From: Saururus chinensis
Taxonomy: Eukaryota > Streptophyta > Magnoliopsida > Piperales > Saururaceae
Length of the DNA stretch: 64,000 bases
NCBI GenBank assembly: GCA_035235625.1
Contig: CP141149.1
Location: 1,645,001 to 1,709,000, forward strand
Reading direction: 5' to 3'
In this document: one piece after another, positions 48,303-60,732 of the stretch
Layout of the letters: each line of letters begins with the position of its first letter
How positions within the stretch are numbered: the stretch's first letter is position 1
Program-made: the position numbers and the translations under genes
The notes under the pieces: generated by a model
What the model was told of the DNA's origin: nothing
Databases searched by the model: none
What the model saw: the letters and a program-made list of their open reading frames with translations, nothing else

Positions 48303-50527
48303 GTTACATATAATTAATTTTTTTGTGTAATCACACTCAATTTTTATTGCACCAGCTGTCATTGAAACACATGTCTTAGTTGAGCATTTTGAAAACCCTT
48401 CCAATTTGTAGTGGATTCTTGTAATTCAGTTAATAGATGGAGAAATGTATGTATCTAACTCAGTAAATATGTCATTTTGATTTGCAATCCGAAACTTTAG
48501 TGCACCAAATTATGTTCTACTTAATTGACCTAATGGTATTTTCTATTTGTAGAGTATATTATTTAGTAACTAATAGGAGTATTATGAATACATATATGGA
48601 GGCACATAAAAAATAATAGTTTCACCTATATGTAATACTTTAATTACTTTCATTTAATTTCAACAATGATGCCACTATTACATTCAATTTATGGGTAGAC
48701 ACCTATGCATGTTGTGCTTCTAATTTCATATACGAAACACTGCTAACATCTTTGATTTAGAAATGCATGTAATAAATCATGTATTTATTTTTATGTTATG
48801 ATTACTTAATAGTAAATATTTAATCTGATTGACTCAAATTAATTGATAGCAATTATAGTTTCAAAACCACAAATTCTATTAATAACAGAACTTGAATGGT
48901 TTTACCATGATTCGTGATAGTCAGTTACTTAACCATTAATAGTACAAGTTGTGGTGTGTAATAAATATATAATTTATGGTAATTAAATATGTATGCAACT
49001 TTTCATTTCCACACCCATATGATCTTCATTAGCTTCACGTCTCTACAGGTTAGTAGTTTCGCTCCACATGATTGTTGATTCAATTCCCTCGACTTCTTTC
49101 GGGGTCTTCTAAGAGGTATTGCACTAAATCTAAAAATCAATCCCTTGTAGAGAATTCAAACTTTTATAATTTGCATGGTCCAAATTCTTTTCTTGAAAGA
49201 TCCACATAGTTAACGTATAAACGTGTGATTTGCTCGAATAATTTTGCTAATTTAAAAACCAATACTTCATTATTGGTGTATGCATCTTTTTCCCCAAAGA
49301 AGTGTTCTCTGAAAAAGGTGATGCCTAGATCTTATTTTGATAACAAAACTACTCAAACAAATGCATTGAATATTGACACATGTTTTTTTAAGAAAAAGTT
49401 CACTACATATATGATTGTAATATATAATATAATTATTTTACCATATTCCAACGTTTAATGTACTGGTTTAAACTTTATTATATGAAACTAATTGAAGTCC
49501 ATTAGTGGTTATGGGTTACTTTTATGTATATACCAAGCGTGTAGCATTATCATTTGTTGCTTTCTATGTATTTTGAGTCTATTCAAACATAAAAAATTCT
49601 ACTTCTCTTTTCAGAATGTTATATTTTTTTTAAAAAAAAATGGGAAATTGCAATCAAGTTAAATATACTCATTCATGTGACTTCTCAAATTATTATGTTA
49701 TTGACAAAATTAAACATATCCTATTTTTGTATAAATTGTTCAACTATATTGATAGGTATAATATATATGTATATATGTATTGAAATTAATATAATAATCA
49801 TTTTTTAAATCAATTGTTATGTGTTAAAAGAAGATGTTCCCTTTGTTGAATTGATGTTTACTTTATTCCGATGTAGTCGGCAGAGATACAATCAACTACC
49901 TGCTTGTGGTCGCTATTTTTAACTACTTCGGTTAGGTACATGATACTCTTGTTTCTTTCTATATGTATCAATATATATTATGGTATTTATCCTAAGATAT
50001 TAAATTAATCTATATAATTTATTTGTTGCCTTCACATGGTTATTCTTTCTCCTAAACTTGTTACTATTTTTAGATGTTCGTATGGTAATAGCAATTGCTC
50101 ATAATTACATGTAAATTAATCACTTGTATATGACAATTGACTAAGCCTTTCCTCCTTCGAAAACTGATTTATTTTCTGTTAAGCTATTTTTAGCTATATG
50201 GTTGTCCTACTTGTTATCATAATTTATATGTTCCTTCGTTTTTTTAATAGGTTACACATTGTTTTTTTTTTAAATTGAAGTCTTCATGGTTATATCCACT
50301 TATATATACACACCTTTATATACATCTCTTTCTATTAGCTTCATCTAGAATATCAAATCATATATTATTCCCATATTGAAAAAACAAAACTTGATTATAT
50401 ATTCAGTAAATAGACTTGGACTTTCATATATAAATGGTGTGCTCATGTTTGAAATGATATTTACATAAAACATGTGTGTTAGGTATATTACTAGTTTATT
50501 TTTTGTTTCGATTTTTGAATGTGTTCG
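48303..50527. other. AT-rich non-coding sequence upstream of RepHel
   Basis: No gene recognised. Short TA-rich runs occur near 49,760. The last part should contain the promoter of the transposase gene, but no element stands out. Confidence 0.45.
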
Positions 50528-53500
50528 ATGGTATCAGATAAATCGACATCACATAGAGAAGCAAAAAGTGCTAGAAAACACGCATGGTATGCCCAACTCT
50601 CGGTTGCAGAAAAAGATCGAATATGCAAGAAGAGGACTTTAAATAGGGCTGCCGCAAAGGATCGGTTGAATCTAGAAAATTAAAATTCATCGAGTTCACT
50701 CATGGATTCCAATGCAATCGGTGCTTTAACAAACCATGATGATCAACTTATATATATAAATAACAGTAACTTGACTATATATTTGATAGCTTCCTAATTT
50801 TTTTTGCAATTGATTTTGGGAATAATATTTTTTAGATCTTCCTCATTGGTAGACCAAGTGGATGATCAAATTGTTGCTACTCATGATCGTCTCACTTCCA
50901 ATGAGGAGTCGATTGTCATTAGACCTAATCTATTGGATAAAAAATCATTTGAATTGCCCTCAATGTCAAAGGCTGTAAGAAAGAAGGCTAAGGTTTATCA
51001 TATAGACGTAACCGTGGACTACATATATTGTGGAGCAAAGAAATTTAGGCGGAAACAAAGGCTTTTCGCTGTCAAAATGGGGGCATTATGATTCGTCTTA
51101 ATGGAATTCCACCGGAGTTGGAGGAACTCTATCTAGGAACTTCAGATGAGTGTAGGGCTTTCCGTGATTGTGTCAGAGGTTATAATAGCCTCTTTTCTTT
51201 CACATCGATTTATGTTGAGATCGATGAGAGTGTCAATAATATGAGCGTTGGAACATATACCTATCAAATTCATGGCCAAATTTATCATTCCCTCAACTCT
51301 CTAGAACCAACGGATCTAGGTCCCCGCTTCTTGCAGCTGTATTTTTATGATATAGATCATGAGGTAGAAAATTGCATGCACTTAATGTCAAACTTGTCCC
51401 CAATATTGGTACAAAGGAATATTAATATTCTTGATATGAATCCTTATGCACAGTTTCTGCGGCAGCTTAGATATATGGGGGACGTTTGTGAACTAAGAAT
51501 TGGTATTCAAAAGAGTTGTAGTCATGATCAACGTGTCTACAATGCACCATCTTCATCTCAAGTGGCTGCTATTTGGATCAAAGGAGATGAGGCAACAGGT
51601 GAACGAGAACGACATATTATTGTTCATGGAAAACATGGTGAATCATATAAAGTTCAACCTTATTATGGGTGCTATGACCCTTTGCAATACCCATTGTTGT
51701 TTCCAAGTGGTGAGACTGGTTGGCATGCTGGGATTAAATGTCGTTGTTTGGCAAATTCAGCGTATCTAAATAGCATTGAGCAATTTGAGCAAGAATTACA
51801 GGTTGAAGACCAACTTCAAAGACGATGCACTGATGTGACTTGTAGAGAATATTATGCCTATTTATTCCAAATGAGATCAAACACGTCATGGAGTATTATC
51901 AATGGTGGGCGTTTATTTCAACAATATATAGTTGACATGTATGTGAAAATTGAGACAACAAGATTGAACTTTATACAACATAATCAATGCGCTTTAAGGG
52001 CAGAATTTTACCAAGGTGTAGTAGATAGTGTCACTGCTGGAGAGATAGAAGGAAGAAGAATAGGTAAACAAGTTGTGTTACTTGCGTCATTCATTGGTGG
52101 ACCATGTGATATGAAACGAAGACATTTGGATGCAATGGCTCTTGTTTAAGCATATGGTAAACTGGATTTGTTTATTACAATGACAAGCAACCCAGAATGG
52201 CTTGAGATTACCAGTCATTTGAAACCTAGGAAAGTTGCATCTAATAGACCTGATATAGTCTCCCAAGTTTTTAAGGCCAAGATAGATGATTTGAAGGGCC
52301 TTATTATAAAATTAGGTTTCATGGGTAGAGTTATTGGCTACGTGGATGTTATAGAGTTCCAAAAACAAGGGTTTCCACATATGCACTTATTGGTTATAAT
52401 GGTAAAAGAAGACAAGATAATGGGCGTTAATATAAATGACAAGTTTGTTTGTGCAGAAATTCCAAAGGTTGAAGAAGATGCATTATTATAAAGCCATGCC
52501 ATGAAACATATGATGCATGGACCTTGTGGGATTTCTAGAATGAACTCACCATGTATGACACAAGGAGTTTGCCTGTTTAGATATCCAAGAAGATTTACAT
52601 ATGTCACTATAGAAGGTGATGATTCATACCCAGTATATAGGAGACGAAACAATGGTTCGTCTGTATATGTGAGTGGTCACACATTGGATAATCGATAGGT
52701 TGTTCCTTAAAATCCTTTTTTGTTGAAGCGTTATAATTGTCACATGAATGTTGAGGTATGTTCAAGTATTAAGGCAGTAAAGAAGGGTCATGATCGTATC
52801 TCTATGCAGTTGATGAATAACTTACATGTTGATGATGTTGATGAAATTAAGAGTTATGAAAACGCACAGTGGGTATCTCCACCTGAAGCAGCTTCGCAAA
52901 TTTTTGCATTCAGCCTTAGTGATAATCGTTCAGCTGTTATCAATTTGCAACTTCACTTGCCAAATAAGCATACAGTCACTTTTTATGATGGACAAAATTT
53001 AGCTAATTTTCTTGAGAATGAGGTGATTTGCCAGACAATGTTGACAACTTACTTTGATAGAAAAAAGGTTGATCCACATGCTCGTATGTTACTCTACCGA
53101 GAATTTCCAACTTTGTATGTGTATAGTTGTCAAAGTCGTTCATGGGATCCTCAAAAATCTGGTTTTCAATTGGTAGAATAAATGCTGCAAATCCAGTTGA
53201 AGGAGAGAGATATTATTTAAGGCTTTTGTTGAATCATGTTCGTGGAGCAGAATCATTTGATCATTTTCTATGTGATAACGGCATGCAATGTAAGACATTT
53301 CGTGAGGCAGCACATATAATTATATTTTTGGTTGATGACAATGATATATTACTATGTTTGGAAGAGGCATCAACATTCTCAATGTCAGCTTCTTTAAGAA
53401 CATTGTTCGCAACAATTTTAGTATTATGTGAACCCGTTGATGTGCGAAATTATGGGATACAATGTTTTTGGATATGTCTGATGACTGTCTTCTCGCGAAT

Positions 53501-55083
53501 GGAGTTTCAAACACTATACATGTTGCTTATGTTCTTAAAGAAATTGGCGAGTGTATTGCAAATTTAGGTTGTTCTTTAGAAGATTTTGATTTTCCAAGGA
53601 TTGAAATTGATTCTTTAAGATATAGCCGAGCAAGGGAGGCCATCAAGGAAGGCTTAGTTCCAATATCCTATCAAGATTTGGAAGCAGTCAATTATTTAAA
53701 TGAAGATCAATGAAGAGCATATGACATAATTATTGCACGTGGAAGCTAGGTCCACACGTGTTTTCTTCATTGACGGTCCTAGTGGGACGGGTATGACTCT
53801 CTTGTATAGAGTCATTCTTGCAACAATTAGGCAATGAGGAATGATCGCACTTGCAACAACAGCCTCTGGGGTTGCTGCATCAATGTTGCATGGAGGACGT
53901 ATTGCACATTCCAGATTTAAGATACCGATTGAGATTGACATTAATTGCTCATGCAATATTTCAAAACAGAGTGGTATGTTACAATTATTTACATAAGCAG
54001 CTTTGATTATATGGGATGAAGCACCAATGACAAAAAGGTATGGATTTGACGCATTGGATCGCACACTTCTAGATATACTAGATTGTTCAAAATCTTTTGG
54101 TGGAAAAGTGGTTGTGTTTGGTGGAGATTTCTGACAAGTATTGCCTGTGGTTCCCAAAGGTACAAGAGAAGAGATAGTTGATGCATGTTTGGTGTGCTTA
54201 AAGATTTGGCAAACTATTGAGATATTGCCTCTCACTAAAAATATGCAAGCAATGAATAATCCAGATTTTTGTTCGTATTTACTTCAGATTGGTGATGGAG
54301 ATGAAACATGTATTCAAGACGATTACATTAGAATGCCATCCGATATGTTGAGTGAAGCCACATATTTTGAAAATGGAACTTGCAAACTGATTGTGGAAAT
54401 ATTCTCATCTTTAGAAGCACGAGTTTTGGAATCAAGTTACTTGGGAGAGAGGTGAATATTGACAACAAAGAATGAATATGTTGATCAAATAAATTCAAGA
54501 ATCATTTCGATGTGCAGTGGCAATGCAGTAACATACAACAGTTATGACATGACAATTGATGATAAAAATAATTTTTATCCCATGAGTTTCTTAACACACT
54601 TACTCCAAATGGCCTGCCTCCACATAACTTGGTACTCAAGCAAAATTGCCCAATTATGTTATTGTGAAACCTTGATACAAGGAATGGTTTGCATAATGGC
54701 ACAAGGTTGATTTGTATCAAGTTTGATCGTAATGTTACACATGCTCAAATTGCAACTGGGGAATATAAGGGAAGAAATGCTTTCTTGCTAAGGATTCCAC
54801 TCATGCCAATAGATAATGAAAAGTGCCCGGTTAGATTTAAATGTTAACAATTTCCGATAAGGCTTGCATTTGCAATGATTATTAATAAAGCCCAAGGTCA
54901 GACCATTGAAAATGTAGGGTTGTACTTACCAGAACCTATTTTTTTGCATGACCAATTATATGTTGCTTTGTCAAGAGGTACTTCTAAGTCGAAAATTTTT
55001 TTTTGATCAAGCATTCATTAGACAAGACTATACCACGTAGAGTGACAAAAAATGTTGTATTTAAAGAAATATTTACCAAATAA
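50528..55083 (+). pseudogene. Helitron RepHel transposase (Rep/helicase), defective
   Basis: This is the rolling-circle transposase of plant Helitrons, normally about 1,300-1,500 residues, nicking and unwinding DNA in the nucleus. The ATG at 50,528 gives a typical basic N-terminus (SARKHAWYAQLSVAEKDRIC). A probable intron lies before 50,840. A CxxC-like region (IYCGAKKF) and a frame change near 51,055 come next. The Helitron-like N domain runs to about 52,490, with the metal-binding HUH motif FPHMHLL (His codons 52,378 and 52,384). The catalytic tyrosine block, normally between SIKAVK and KGHD, is absent here: the text reads SSIKAVKKGHD (about 52,755-52,790). The PIF1-type helicase has Walker A GPSGTGMT (lysine replaced by methionine at 53,793-53,795), Walker B IIWDEAPM, and the C-terminal motifs INKAQGQTI and YVALSRG. 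It ends VVFKEIFTK at 55,083. In-frame stops (52,147; 52,489; 52,696; 52,708 and others) confirm it is dead. Confidence 0.92.
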
Positions 55084-56018
55084 CTTATGAATTGTATAAT
55101 AATATATCTTCCTTATTGTTTATATGAAATTATATTATTGTTTCATGATAACATTTATATTGTTTACTATTTTCCTAGGTTTACAATGGCAATGACCTGC
55201 ATTCCAATATCTAAACTATCAACGATTAAAGTTCAATGAACAATAAAATGTCTAGTATTGGAAAAGACCAAAATACGCTCATTTGACAACTCAAAGGGTT
55301 GTAGAATCATTATGAATATACGTGTTATTGATAAAGAGGTTAGTACCTAAAATTTCCTTACATATAGTTGTTGCTCTTCTTGTTTGCAATATTTTAAATT
55401 TATGTTTATCCAAAGCTGATTGAATTGTTATAAAAATATTTTGATGGATATTGGTCTTTACTTGATTGTCTATTTTGATAGGGCTCTAGAATTCAAATGT
55501 CGGTTTTTAATGAGTTAGTTGAAGCATTCAAGCCTACTACCTTGGAAGGTAAAACATACTACATATCAAATGGCTTGTTCAAATGTTCAACTCCAAGATA
55601 TCATTGGGGTACAACTAAGTATGAGATAATTGTTTAAAAGTGTAACAATTGTTCTTGTACCAGATGAATTTGCTATAATGAGTTATGACAATTGTGGAAT
55701 AACTTGTCAAGATGCACTTCAAGTCCCAAAAAATATACAAGAAACAATCAGTAAGAAAACATGCTTGAAAAGTAATTTTTTTACATCTATGCATTGGGTA
55801 AACGTATTGGTTATTTCTTTCTGCAGATGTACTTGGAGTTGTAATTAGCATTGGTAATCGTACCATTGTACACAGGTGTAATGGAACTGAAGTAAATCGT
55901 CAGCCACTTGAGTTGATTGATAAAAAGTGCATTCACAACCTAATTTCGTAGTTTTTATGATATGTTGGTTTTCTAAACATTTTTCTTTTTAGGTATACAA
56001 TGCCGATTTCAATAAGCT

Positions 56019-56461
56019 TATGGGGAGATATTGTAGAAAATGATGTACCCATTCTTTAGAAATGTCATGGCGATTACCTAATTATTTATTTGATAGCTGT
56101 GCGAGTCCAAGAACTTCAAGGTATCCTTATTTTGTTGACAATCTAAGGTATTGCGTGAACAACTCTTATGGGGAGATATTGTAGAAAATAATGTACCCAT
56201 TCTTTAGAAATGTCATGGCGATTACCCAATTATTTATTTAACAGCTGTGCGAGTCCAAGAACTTCAAGGTATCCTTATTTTGTTGACAATCTAAGGTATT
56301 GCGTGAACAACTCTTATGGGGAGATATTGTAGAAAATAATGTACCCATTCTTGAGAAATGTCATGGCGATTACCCAATTATTTATTTAACAATGCGAGTC
56401 CAAGAACTTCAAGGTATCCTTATTTTGTTGACAATCTAAGGTATTGCGTGAACAACTCTTA
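56019..56461. repeat. 148-bp exon triplication in the RPA1-like gene
   Basis: TATGGGGAGATATTGTAG starts at 56,019, 56,167 and 56,315, a period of 148 bp. Each copy holds the LWGDIVEN-coding piece and the following exon and intron border (GCGAGTCCAAGAACTTCAAG). Copies differ at only a few positions; the third has a short deletion. Confidence 0.95.
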
Positions 56462-56499
56462 TTATGTATAATATTATTTTACTATTATATTTGTAGAGC

Positions 56500-58192
56500 G
56501 ATTAACGTTATCATCAACAATTGAGACTAAAACAACCATCAACCCAATGTTTGAAACGGCTTTAGAACTTAAAACTGGGTAAGTTTTACCTAAATATTTC
56601 CATCGTTAAAAAACACCAAATGCTTGCTTTAAACTAAACTGCTCAATTTAAAGGTAACCTATATGGTATATTGTATTATTTAATAATATACATAATTCAA
56701 ATTTATACATATAAGTATAAAAGTTAATATATGCATTTGTTACATTATGAAGGTATCTATTGATCGTGGATTCAAAACAATTATAGATGATTTCATTTAG
56801 AAATCATTTATGTTTGTCCTCAAAACAGATCGGAAAATTATTGCAGACAAGGTCATTAGGTCGACCACATGTGTTTCAATTACAGGAACCGAAAAGGGTA
56901 CTTTTTGTTTTCCCAAATGTTTGTAACCCACATTTGTTTATCAATCTATGATAAGGTTATTCTTAAGTTTAATGTTTCTATATTTTTTATTTCTAGGTAC
57001 AATTGAACATGAATGTTAATTTTAACGTTATCATCAACAATTGAGACTAAAATAACCATCAACCCAACGTTTGAAATGGCTCTAGAACTTAAAACTGGGT
57101 AAGTTTTACCTAAATATTTCCATCGTTAAAAGAAACCAAATGTTTTCTTTAAACTAAACTACTCAATTTATTTGTTCTTTCCTGTAAAAAAAAACATGTT
57201 AGGTACTTCAAGAATATGTCAGAAGTTTCGAATATGGTGGACACATAGGTGTCACATCGAAACAGTTTGAAAAGACTTGTAAAACAAATTATGGATATCA
57301 TGAAAATTAAATAACCACTTCAGGTTTTATTACTTGCTCTTTCAATTACGTATATATAATTATCATTTTTTTGTTATATATGTATATATATATATATATA
57401 CATACATATTTATATAGACAAAGACAGAGGGAAAGATATTTGTAATACTTAACTTTACTTTCATGCCCTTCTTTAGCCTGAATTTGTTGTTGTTGATGCG
57501 TGGGTTTTAAAGATAAGTTTGGATCAAGATATTTGGTGCATTGTATGCTCAAAATACAACGAAAAAGTTAACAATCATCATAATATTGATGCGTGTGATA
57601 AATGTCATGTTACTCCGATAGTGAAAGTCCACAAGTATATTTCATATTTATCTTCATCTATTTAAATTCATTTCACAATGGTGATAACTATTTTGTTATT
57701 ATTATTCATATATAGGTTTTATTTTCGAGCAAATATAGCAGACAATACTGGTAACATGTGAATAATTGTTTTCGATGCACAAGCAGAAAAAATGTTAAAT
57801 AACTCAGTCGATACAATGCATAATTTAAAGGTAACCAATATAGTATATTATATTATTTAATAATATACATAATTCATATTTATACATATAAGTATAAAAG
57901 TTAATATATGCATTTGTTACATTATGAAGGTATCTAATGATCGTGGATTGAAAACAATTATAGATGATATCATTTGGAAATCGTTTATGTTTGTCCTCAA
58001 AATAGATCAGAAAATTATTGCAGACGAGGTCATTAGGTCAACCACATGTGTTTCAGTTATAGGAACCGAAAATGGTACTTTTTGTTTTCCCAAATGTTTG
58101 TAACCCACATTTGTTTACCAATCAATGATAAGGTCATTCTTAATTTTAATGTTTGTATTTTTTTATTTCTAGGTACAATTGAACATGAAGAT
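56500..58192. repeat. Two interleaved direct duplications in the RPA1-like gene
   Basis: About 150 bp at 56,503-56,652 recur at 57,025-57,172 (ATCATCAACAATTGAGACTA, CTTAAAACTGGGTAAGTTTT). About 360 bp at 56,652-57,012 recur at 57,829-58,190 (GATCGTGGATT, CATTAGGTC(G/A)ACCACATGTG, CCCAAATGTTTGTAACCCAC). The second pair duplicates the penultimate-exon region, so parts of the gene exist twice in shuffled order. Confidence 0.9.
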
Positions 58193-58768
58193 GACAATGT
58201 TTCCCCAGCAAAATAAATTGTACCTTCTTTTTCTTTACTATATAATTTTTGTTTATTTTCTTACTTTAATAAATTATTGGCTTGTCTTATATATACCTTC
58301 TGACTAATTTGGTCAAATTAGATTGTAAGACTTGGGATTGTCATGATTTATGATTGATCTATGCACTTTGTAGCTTCATTTTTAAGTAACCTTATTAGGC
58401 ACAATAACAAATGCTATATATTTGTGTTATTTAAAAAACTATATAGATTTTATCGCAGTAATATCTTTCTTGTTTGTCTGACATTTGAGAATGGTTACTC
58501 TTTTATACAAGGAAAAAAAACAATTACATCTTTACTTATGCGATGGCTTCCATTTTAAATGCACTAAAAATGATCACCATAAAATGACTACTCTCATTTT
58601 TTTTGTTAAACCCTATCTATGCATTCAGTTAAGGGACACTACGTTGTTCAATGTTGTTATAAATCACAAAATGTAACAAAAAACATGTCAAAGTAATGAG
58701 CTATCGATTTTAGTCAAATAATAGTTATAATCACTTACATTTAAGACATATTTTACCGTAAAAGTTTT

Positions 58769-58799
58769 CACGTGCTTTTTGCACGTGCATTATTCCTAG
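58769..58799 (+). other. Helitron 3' terminus: hairpin plus CTAG
   Basis: Stem CACGTGC (58,769-58,775), loop TTTTT, stem GCACGTG (58,781-58,787), then CATTATTC and CTAG (58,796-58,799), followed by host T at 58,800. This fits the CTRR terminus and subterminal hairpin that stop rolling-circle transfer. The 8-nt spacing is slightly shorter than the common 10-12 nt. Confidence 0.92.
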
Positions 58800-59370
58800 T
58801 TATGAATTAAATAGAAAAAGTGATACCACAATTTGATCGTTTTTGCTTTACTTACATGATTTTATTTGCTTTACTAGTTTTAGAATAAAGCACCAATGCT
58901 TGTCACAAATGTATATTTAGGTATTTAAAAAAAATATGTACTTATTTACTATGTTCGTAATAATGAATCAAATACACTAAATGACGAACCAATCAGACCA
59001 CTTTTGGTCTAGTTATATCCATTTAATCGATTAAAATGGAAGTTCGTTAAGAATATGTACAAATCATTATATCGTTTAAAGTTTAAAGAGACCTCTTTAT
59101 TATTTGTTACATTCATAATTTTGAATAAAATAGAGAAAGTAATACCACAATCTAACTGTTCCTTTACTGATGTGATTTTATTCGCTTAACTAGTTTTAGA
59201 TCAAAGGGCCTAAGCTCGTCACAAATATATATTTAGTTATTTTAAAGAAATACGTACTACTTTATTAAGTTCGTAAAAATGAATCAAATGCATTAAATGA
59301 AGAACTAATTGGACCACTTTTGGTCTAGTTATATCCTTTTAATTAATTAGAACTGAAGTTCATTAGATAT
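58800..59370 (+). repeat. 317-bp family repeat array, right of the Helitron
   Basis: It begins in mid-unit (TTATGAATTAAAT), the exact continuation of the unit broken at 13,948. CTAGTTATATCC occurs at 59,009 and 59,325, a 316-bp spacing. Hallmark phrases match 13,372-13,948. Confidence 0.85.
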
Positions 59371-60732
59371 GGATCTCCCAGTGCAGCCTGCGCCTGTCGG
59401 CCATCGTCAACGTACCACTAGCCGCAGAGCCAAGACGGAATGAATTGCCATCAAGTGGCAATTCCAATGGCGCTGGCCCGCTGGAGGTTGGTGGCTACTC
59501 CCCTTCTGCCCAGTACCCTGAAGGCTCTACCTTTCCTATCACTATAGCAATTCATTGTCGGCCATTCTAGCCACCTCCTCAGCTGGGCACAGGGCCAGGA
59601 CTAGTCAGCTCGCCGTTCAATGGTGATTTTGATCATCTTGGCCCTGAGTCCAGCCAGTGATTGGCCGGTCTCCACTGAGAAAGAACTAGCCAGCAGACAG
59701 AAGAATCATTGTTTAATAAAATTACGAGCAGTTGTTGCAAGGTTAACTGTTCATTAAAACTATCGAAATAATAATTGCAGAAATTATCCTTTGCATTTAG
59801 ATTTAATCAACAAAACTTCCGCCAAGCTCGAATTCAAGTCTAAGATAAGGATCCTACCTCAAGTGCCAATTTTCCATCAATCCAGTGCCATCGGAGCCTT
59901 GTCGAAAAATTCCATTGATGTCTCTTCCACCTTCCCGGTCCAAAAGCTAACCCCTAGAGCCCTACTTATCTTTTTATAGGCATGGGGATTAGTGTTCTTA
60001 ATCCCCAAAAAGTTGGGCCAAACCTCCCCTCTTAGGCCACCTAATTGGGTCCCAAAATCTTAATTTCGTAGCATTAATTAATCGGGCCCATAAAGCGATT
60101 TAAACAGCCAATTTACGCGTCCAATTCGGGTAAACGAGTCCTACGTGATATGTTAAACTTTGAACAGCTCCCTCATCTGAACTCCAATTTGCATGTTCCT
60201 GGTGGTGTTTCGAAGCTCTTTCTATCTACTTTCCATCTATATATGTTTTAACTAACAATTCTAGCTGATAATTAAGCTATTTCCATGAGAATGTCAAGGC
60301 ATCCCCGCAATTCTCTAAAGCCAATACTAAACAAGCTTGGCCCTAGAGGGCATACTCACCCCTTTTAGGGTTTCACATTAATCCTACTCGAGCGTGAGCA
60401 TCCATTGCACACTCAAGTTAAAATAATCACCACCAGGTAACATAACTTAGAGTGTACATGTAAAAGTACCTCTATGTCGACCCTAGCACTCACATCCCAT
60501 ACCATGAATATTTGCGATGCCACAGAAGTAAATTCAACTAAGCACTAGCGCAGCGAACCTTCGAGCTATCCATCAATATAATACGGCCCATACCGCAAGT
60601 GTTTAATGGTTTCTCCTCGACAGTTCCACAGCTCTTCTACAATAAACACCTAGGGGTGCTTCTTACCCAAACCCATCCACCTCAACAAGATCATAAATTT
60701 TCAGACAACTTTAGACTTGTAATTAGATAAAT
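59371..60732 (-). other. Probable 5' internal region of a minus-strand gypsy element
   Basis: It lies downstream, on the minus strand, of an LTR edge and Met-type primer site at 60,733-60,748. Part of it (about 59,370-59,690) is GC-rich and resembles 5,440-5,990. No gag or pol domain was identified, so it may be a leader region or a second fragment. A TATA-like CCTATAAAAAG exists on the minus strand near 59,968-59,978. Confidence 0.35.

Larger units (their letters stand above)
55186..58216 (+). pseudogene. RPA1-like single-strand DNA-binding gene of the Helitron
   Basis: Plant Helitrons often carry a gene related to the large subunit of replication protein A, thought to protect single-stranded DNA during rolling-circle transfer. 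Here OB-fold blocks occur in family order. DBD-A: RIQMSVFNELVEAFKPTTLE then GKTYYISNGLFKCSTPRYHW (about 55,483-55,610). Start of DBD-B: VLGVVISIGNRTIVHR (about 55,830). Next: SISLWGDIVENDVPIL (about 56,010). The zinc-finger domain: WCIVCSKY...ACDKCH, a four-cysteine site, with YFRANIADNTGNM (57,477-57,750). The last exon ends NVSPAK at 58,216. Introns with GT/AG ends separate the blocks. One exon is triplicated in tandem (56,019-56,460) and two further segments are duplicated, and stops occur in the first exon and elsewhere. It follows RepHel by 103 bp and ends 583 bp before the Helitron terminus. Confidence 0.85.
13949..58799 (+). mobile_element. Giant Helitron, 44,851 bp with nested insertions
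   Basis: The left terminus is TCCTTCCTATAAAA at 13,949. The right terminus is a perfect hairpin (CACGTGC, TTTTT, GCACGTG; 58,769-58,787), 8 nt, then CTAG (58,796-58,799) followed by host T. There is no target duplication. Joining ...CATAA (ends 13,948) to TTATGAATTAAAT (from 58,800) recreates the repeat sequence seen intact at about 13,550-13,565. Insertion between A and T, TC/CTRR ends and a 3' hairpin are the defining Helitron features. It carries its own RepHel and RPA1-like genes, captured pieces of CIPK, FTHFS and ATR genes, an unrecognised gene, and two F-box genes. Three LTR elements inserted later. Without them and their target duplications it would be about 33.2 kb, very large for a plant Helitron. 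The transposase here is defective. Confidence 0.85.
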
